From contig NZ_CP108518.1 of NCBI RefSeq assembly GCF_035989885.1, positions 496,001-560,000 of the forward strand: DNA of 64,000 nucleotides. The letters are read 5' to 3'. The DNA is from Streptomyces sp. NBC_01232. GTDB lineage: Bacteria > Actinomycetota > Actinomycetes > Streptomycetales > Streptomycetaceae. The notes below the pieces were generated by a model that was not told the origin of the DNA, searched no databases, and saw nothing but the letters and a program-made list of their open reading frames with translations. Below, piece by piece: positions 62,205 through 64,000 of the stretch (the stretch's first letter is position 1; every line of letters begins with the position of its first letter). The position numbers were made by a program, and so were the translations under genes.

Positions 62205-64000
62205 ATGATCGTCTCGCTCGCTGCCCTGTTGCCCGCATCCCGTCCGCACGCATCGACGACGTACGCCGACTGGGTCGCCGCCCACGACCCGGGCGCGGCC
62301 CAGGCCGCGCGCGGCCTGAACGACGAGATGCGCACGGAGCTCGGCCGGTCCCAGGGCAAGCCCGGCAGGTTCGTCGACACGATGACGGCGCGGGCGCGAC
62401 GGCTGCCGCCCGCGCACCTGCCGTGGTTCTGGGACACGGTGGGCCATCGGCTGATCGGTTACGGGAGCCGGCCGGGCGGGCGGGCCTACGCAGCGGCACG
62501 CGCGGCCGAGGCCGAGCACGGGCTGCCGGTGGATCCCGCCTACCGCCGGGCCAACGCGCTGCTGTTCGCCGCGGGCGGGGCCATGCCGGCCAAGGAGCTC
62601 GGGGCGCATCAGCGTTTCCTCGCCGGCACACTGGATCCGGCGGCGGCGCACACCGCCCTGGAGGCGTTCCTGACCGCGTGGGCGGGCTCGAAGGCGGATC
62701 TGCCGGCGGACCTGGTGCGCCGGGTACGGGCTTCCGCCAAGGCGGCCGGGCACGGGGACGCCGAGGCCGCGCGGATGGTGGGCGCACTCCTGTCGGTCAC
62801 CCGCGGCAAGTCGGTGCCGGAGGCGCTGCTGACCGCCGCGGAGCCCGTCCTGACGGCCCATCCGCCGGCGGATGCCGTCCTGGCCGGGCTGGTGGAGGTC
62901 TTTCCGGCCGGGGTCACCGACGGCGGGGCCTGGCTGCGGCTGCTGATCGGCTGCGGCGCCACGGAGGCGATGGAGGCCGGGCGGCTGGTGCCGGAGGGCG
63001 GGCTGCCGCACTGGGTCGGGCACTTCGTCCGCATGTACCAGTACGCCCTGCAGTCCGGCGGCGGGGTTTCCCGGCAGCCGTTGCCGGGGGAATTCCTCGA
63101 CCTGATCGGCCGGCTGGGGCCGCGGCTGCGGACGGCGGGCACGCCGGTGGCGGTGCACACCACCCGGTACCACTACCAGGGCTTCGACGCGGACGTGCTC
63201 GACGCCTGCCTGGCGTCCGGGGCCGCGGTGGTCGATCCGGGCGCGGAGGTCCGGATGCGCTTCTGGGGCGAGCGGTCCCGGCGGGACCTTGTCGCGCTGG
63301 CCGCGGACCCGGTGTTCGGCCCCCGGCTGGAGGGGACGGTCCATGCCGGTCTGCTCCCCGACCACTGGAACGCGCGCGGGCGTCGCGCCGGGTCCGCGGT
63401 GACGCTGCTGCCGGGCAACGAGGGCATCGCCCAGGAGGTGGCCGGGCGGGTCGGCAAGCTGGTCGGCGCGGTGGGGGGCGGCGGCATGGCGGGGGCCGAG
63501 GAGGCCCTGGCCGAGCTGGAGACGCTGCTGGACAGGCCGACGGTGAAGGCCCTCGGCGGGATCGTCGACGCCCTCGCCGGTGCGGGCGCGGCGGGCGCGC
63601 TGCGGCGTTCGCTGGCGGCCGGTCTGCCGGAGGAACTGGCCTGGCCGGCCCTGGAGTCGGTGTACGCGGGGTTCGCGGAGAGCGCCGAGAGCGCCGAGCC
63701 CACAGGGCCCGCCGGGTCCGCGGCCGACGGTGCCGACGGGGCGGATGCGGCGCCGGTCGCGGTGCGCCCTCCGCTGCCGGGCGTGGCCGGAGTGACCTGC
63801 ACCTGGCCGGTGCTGACGGTGTTCGGGCGCGACCGGGCCGTCGCCGTCGCCCCCGACGGGGAACGGGGCTCCTGCCGGTTCACCGTGCCCGAGGACGCGA
63901 CCCTGTTCGCCGTGCACTACGTGGGCGGCTCCTTCCTGGTGAGCTGGACCCTCAAGCCGAACCCGTACTACTGCGACACCGCCGTCTGGGCCGACCGTCC
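62205..64000 (+). CDS. Large hypothetical protein, N-terminal part
   Basis: From ATG 62205 the frame is open to the window end (598 codons), with high-GC codon bias throughout. I do not recognise the family. The first ~470 residues are mostly helical, with Ala/Leu-rich repeats ('AARAAEAEHGLPVD', 'RRVRASAKAAGHGDAEAARM', 'LLSVTRGKSVPEALL') of roughly 40-residue periodicity. Residues ~545-598 have a beta-rich character ('VTCTWPVLTVFGRDRAVAV', 'FTVPEDATLFAVHYVGGSFL'). No signal or membrane segment is seen. The ribosome site upstream is weak (GGAGG at 62171 is too far). The rest of the gene lies outside. Confidence 0.75.
   Translation, partial: MIVSLAALLPASRPHASTTYADWVAAHDPGAAQAARGLNDEMRTELGRSQGKPGRFVDTMTARARRLPPAHLPWFWDTVGHRLIGYGSRPGGRAYAAARAAEAEHGLPVDPAYRRANALLFAAGGAMPAKELGAHQRFLAGTLDPAAAHTALEAFLTAWAGSKADLPADLVRRVRASAKAAGHGDAEAARMVGALLSVTRGKSVPEALLTAAEPVLTAHPPADAVLAGLVEVFPAGVTDGGAWLRLLIGCGATEAMEAGRLVPEGGLPHWVGHFVRMYQYALQSGGGVSRQPLPGEFLDLIGRLGPRLRTAGTPVAVHTTRYHYQGFDADVLDACLASGAAVVDPGAEVRMRFWGERSRRDLVALAADPVFGPRLEGTVHAGLLPDHWNARGRRAGSAVTLLPGNEGIAQEVAGRVGKLVGAVGGGGMAGAEEALAELETLLDRPTVKALGGIVDALAGAGAAGALRRSLAAGLPEELAWPALESVYAGFAESAESAEPTGPAGSAADGADGADAAPVAVRPPLPGVAGVTCTWPVLTVFGRDRAVAVAPDGERGSCRFTVPEDATLFAVHYVGGSFLVSWTLKPNPYYCDTAVWADR

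Noticed and set aside
1..64000. CRISPR arrays, tRNA and rRNA genes.
   Set aside because: I looked for regular short repeats with spacers and for cloverleaf-like blocks and saw none; a tRNA/rRNA search tool would settle this.

Overview
The window is chromosomal DNA of a Streptomyces or close relative. Base composition is very GC-rich with strong third-position G+C. GTG starts and GGAGG-type ribosome sites are common. Families typical of streptomycetes recur: SpoIIE-type PP2C phosphatases with HATPase partners, Ser/Thr kinases with an outer domain, DUF5709, DUF6381, DUF6529 and iron boxes of the DmdR/IdeR type. I found no tRNA, rRNA or CRISPR array.

Region by region. 1-9.8 kb is an iron-uptake locus. 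A partial LysR gene is followed by an AraC regulator divergent from a four-gene siderophore ABC importer with an iron box between them. Then come a hypothetical gene, a MarR-type regulator behind a SoxR-like promoter, a siderophore-interacting protein fused to a methyltransferase-like domain, and a PPK2 polyphosphate kinase. 9.8-13.4 kb is a decayed mobile island: one IS5-family element, a broken sliding-clamp gene, an unknown ORF, a remnant and a truncated second IS5-family element. Both insertions sit at CTAG-like targets and share the same frameshift signal. 13.4-24.5 kb holds a CBM48 protein, an amino-acid permease fused to a PP2C phosphatase and an anti-sigma-type kinase, another PP2C phosphatase with a STAS protein, an operon of three unknown envelope-type proteins, and a dienelactone hydrolase.

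24.6-45.6 kb is mixed chromosome: a truncated GyrB-like ATPase, an LRV-repeat protein, a SUKH protein, a PAS-GAF-PP2C-HATPase protein, TetR, nucleoside hydrolase, MMPL and AI-2E-type transporters, a divergent pair of an FHA-flavoprotein and a Ser/Thr kinase, a barstar-like protein overlapping an APH-type kinase, a lamin-tail secreted protein, and an HxlR/RidA divergent pair. 46-50.8 kb is a second mobile-element graveyard, with a resolvase split in two pieces and a Tn3 transposase tail. It carries a large NB-ARC/TPR (STAND) protein.

50.9-64 kb contains a DUF3533-type membrane protein, a 48-residue basic protein and an amidohydrolase. It also has a divergent pair resembling coelichelin genes cchB and cchA with two iron boxes but no NRPS nearby, a second Ser/Thr kinase, a GNAT protein, a PAS-PP2C phosphatase, nadE, and a large unknown gene running off the end.

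Two themes link the genes. Iron acquisition occurs at both ends: importer and reductase-like protein at 1-8.6 kb, hydroxamate building-block synthesis at 54-56.5 kb, with iron-box-like sites at the importer and the building-block genes. Phospho-signalling is dense: four SpoIIE-type phosphatases, two of them carrying their own HATPase, one STAS protein, two Ser/Thr kinases and one FHA reader. The most unusual proteins are the permease-PP2C-HATPase fusion, the FHA-flavoprotein and the siderophore-interacting/methyltransferase fusion.
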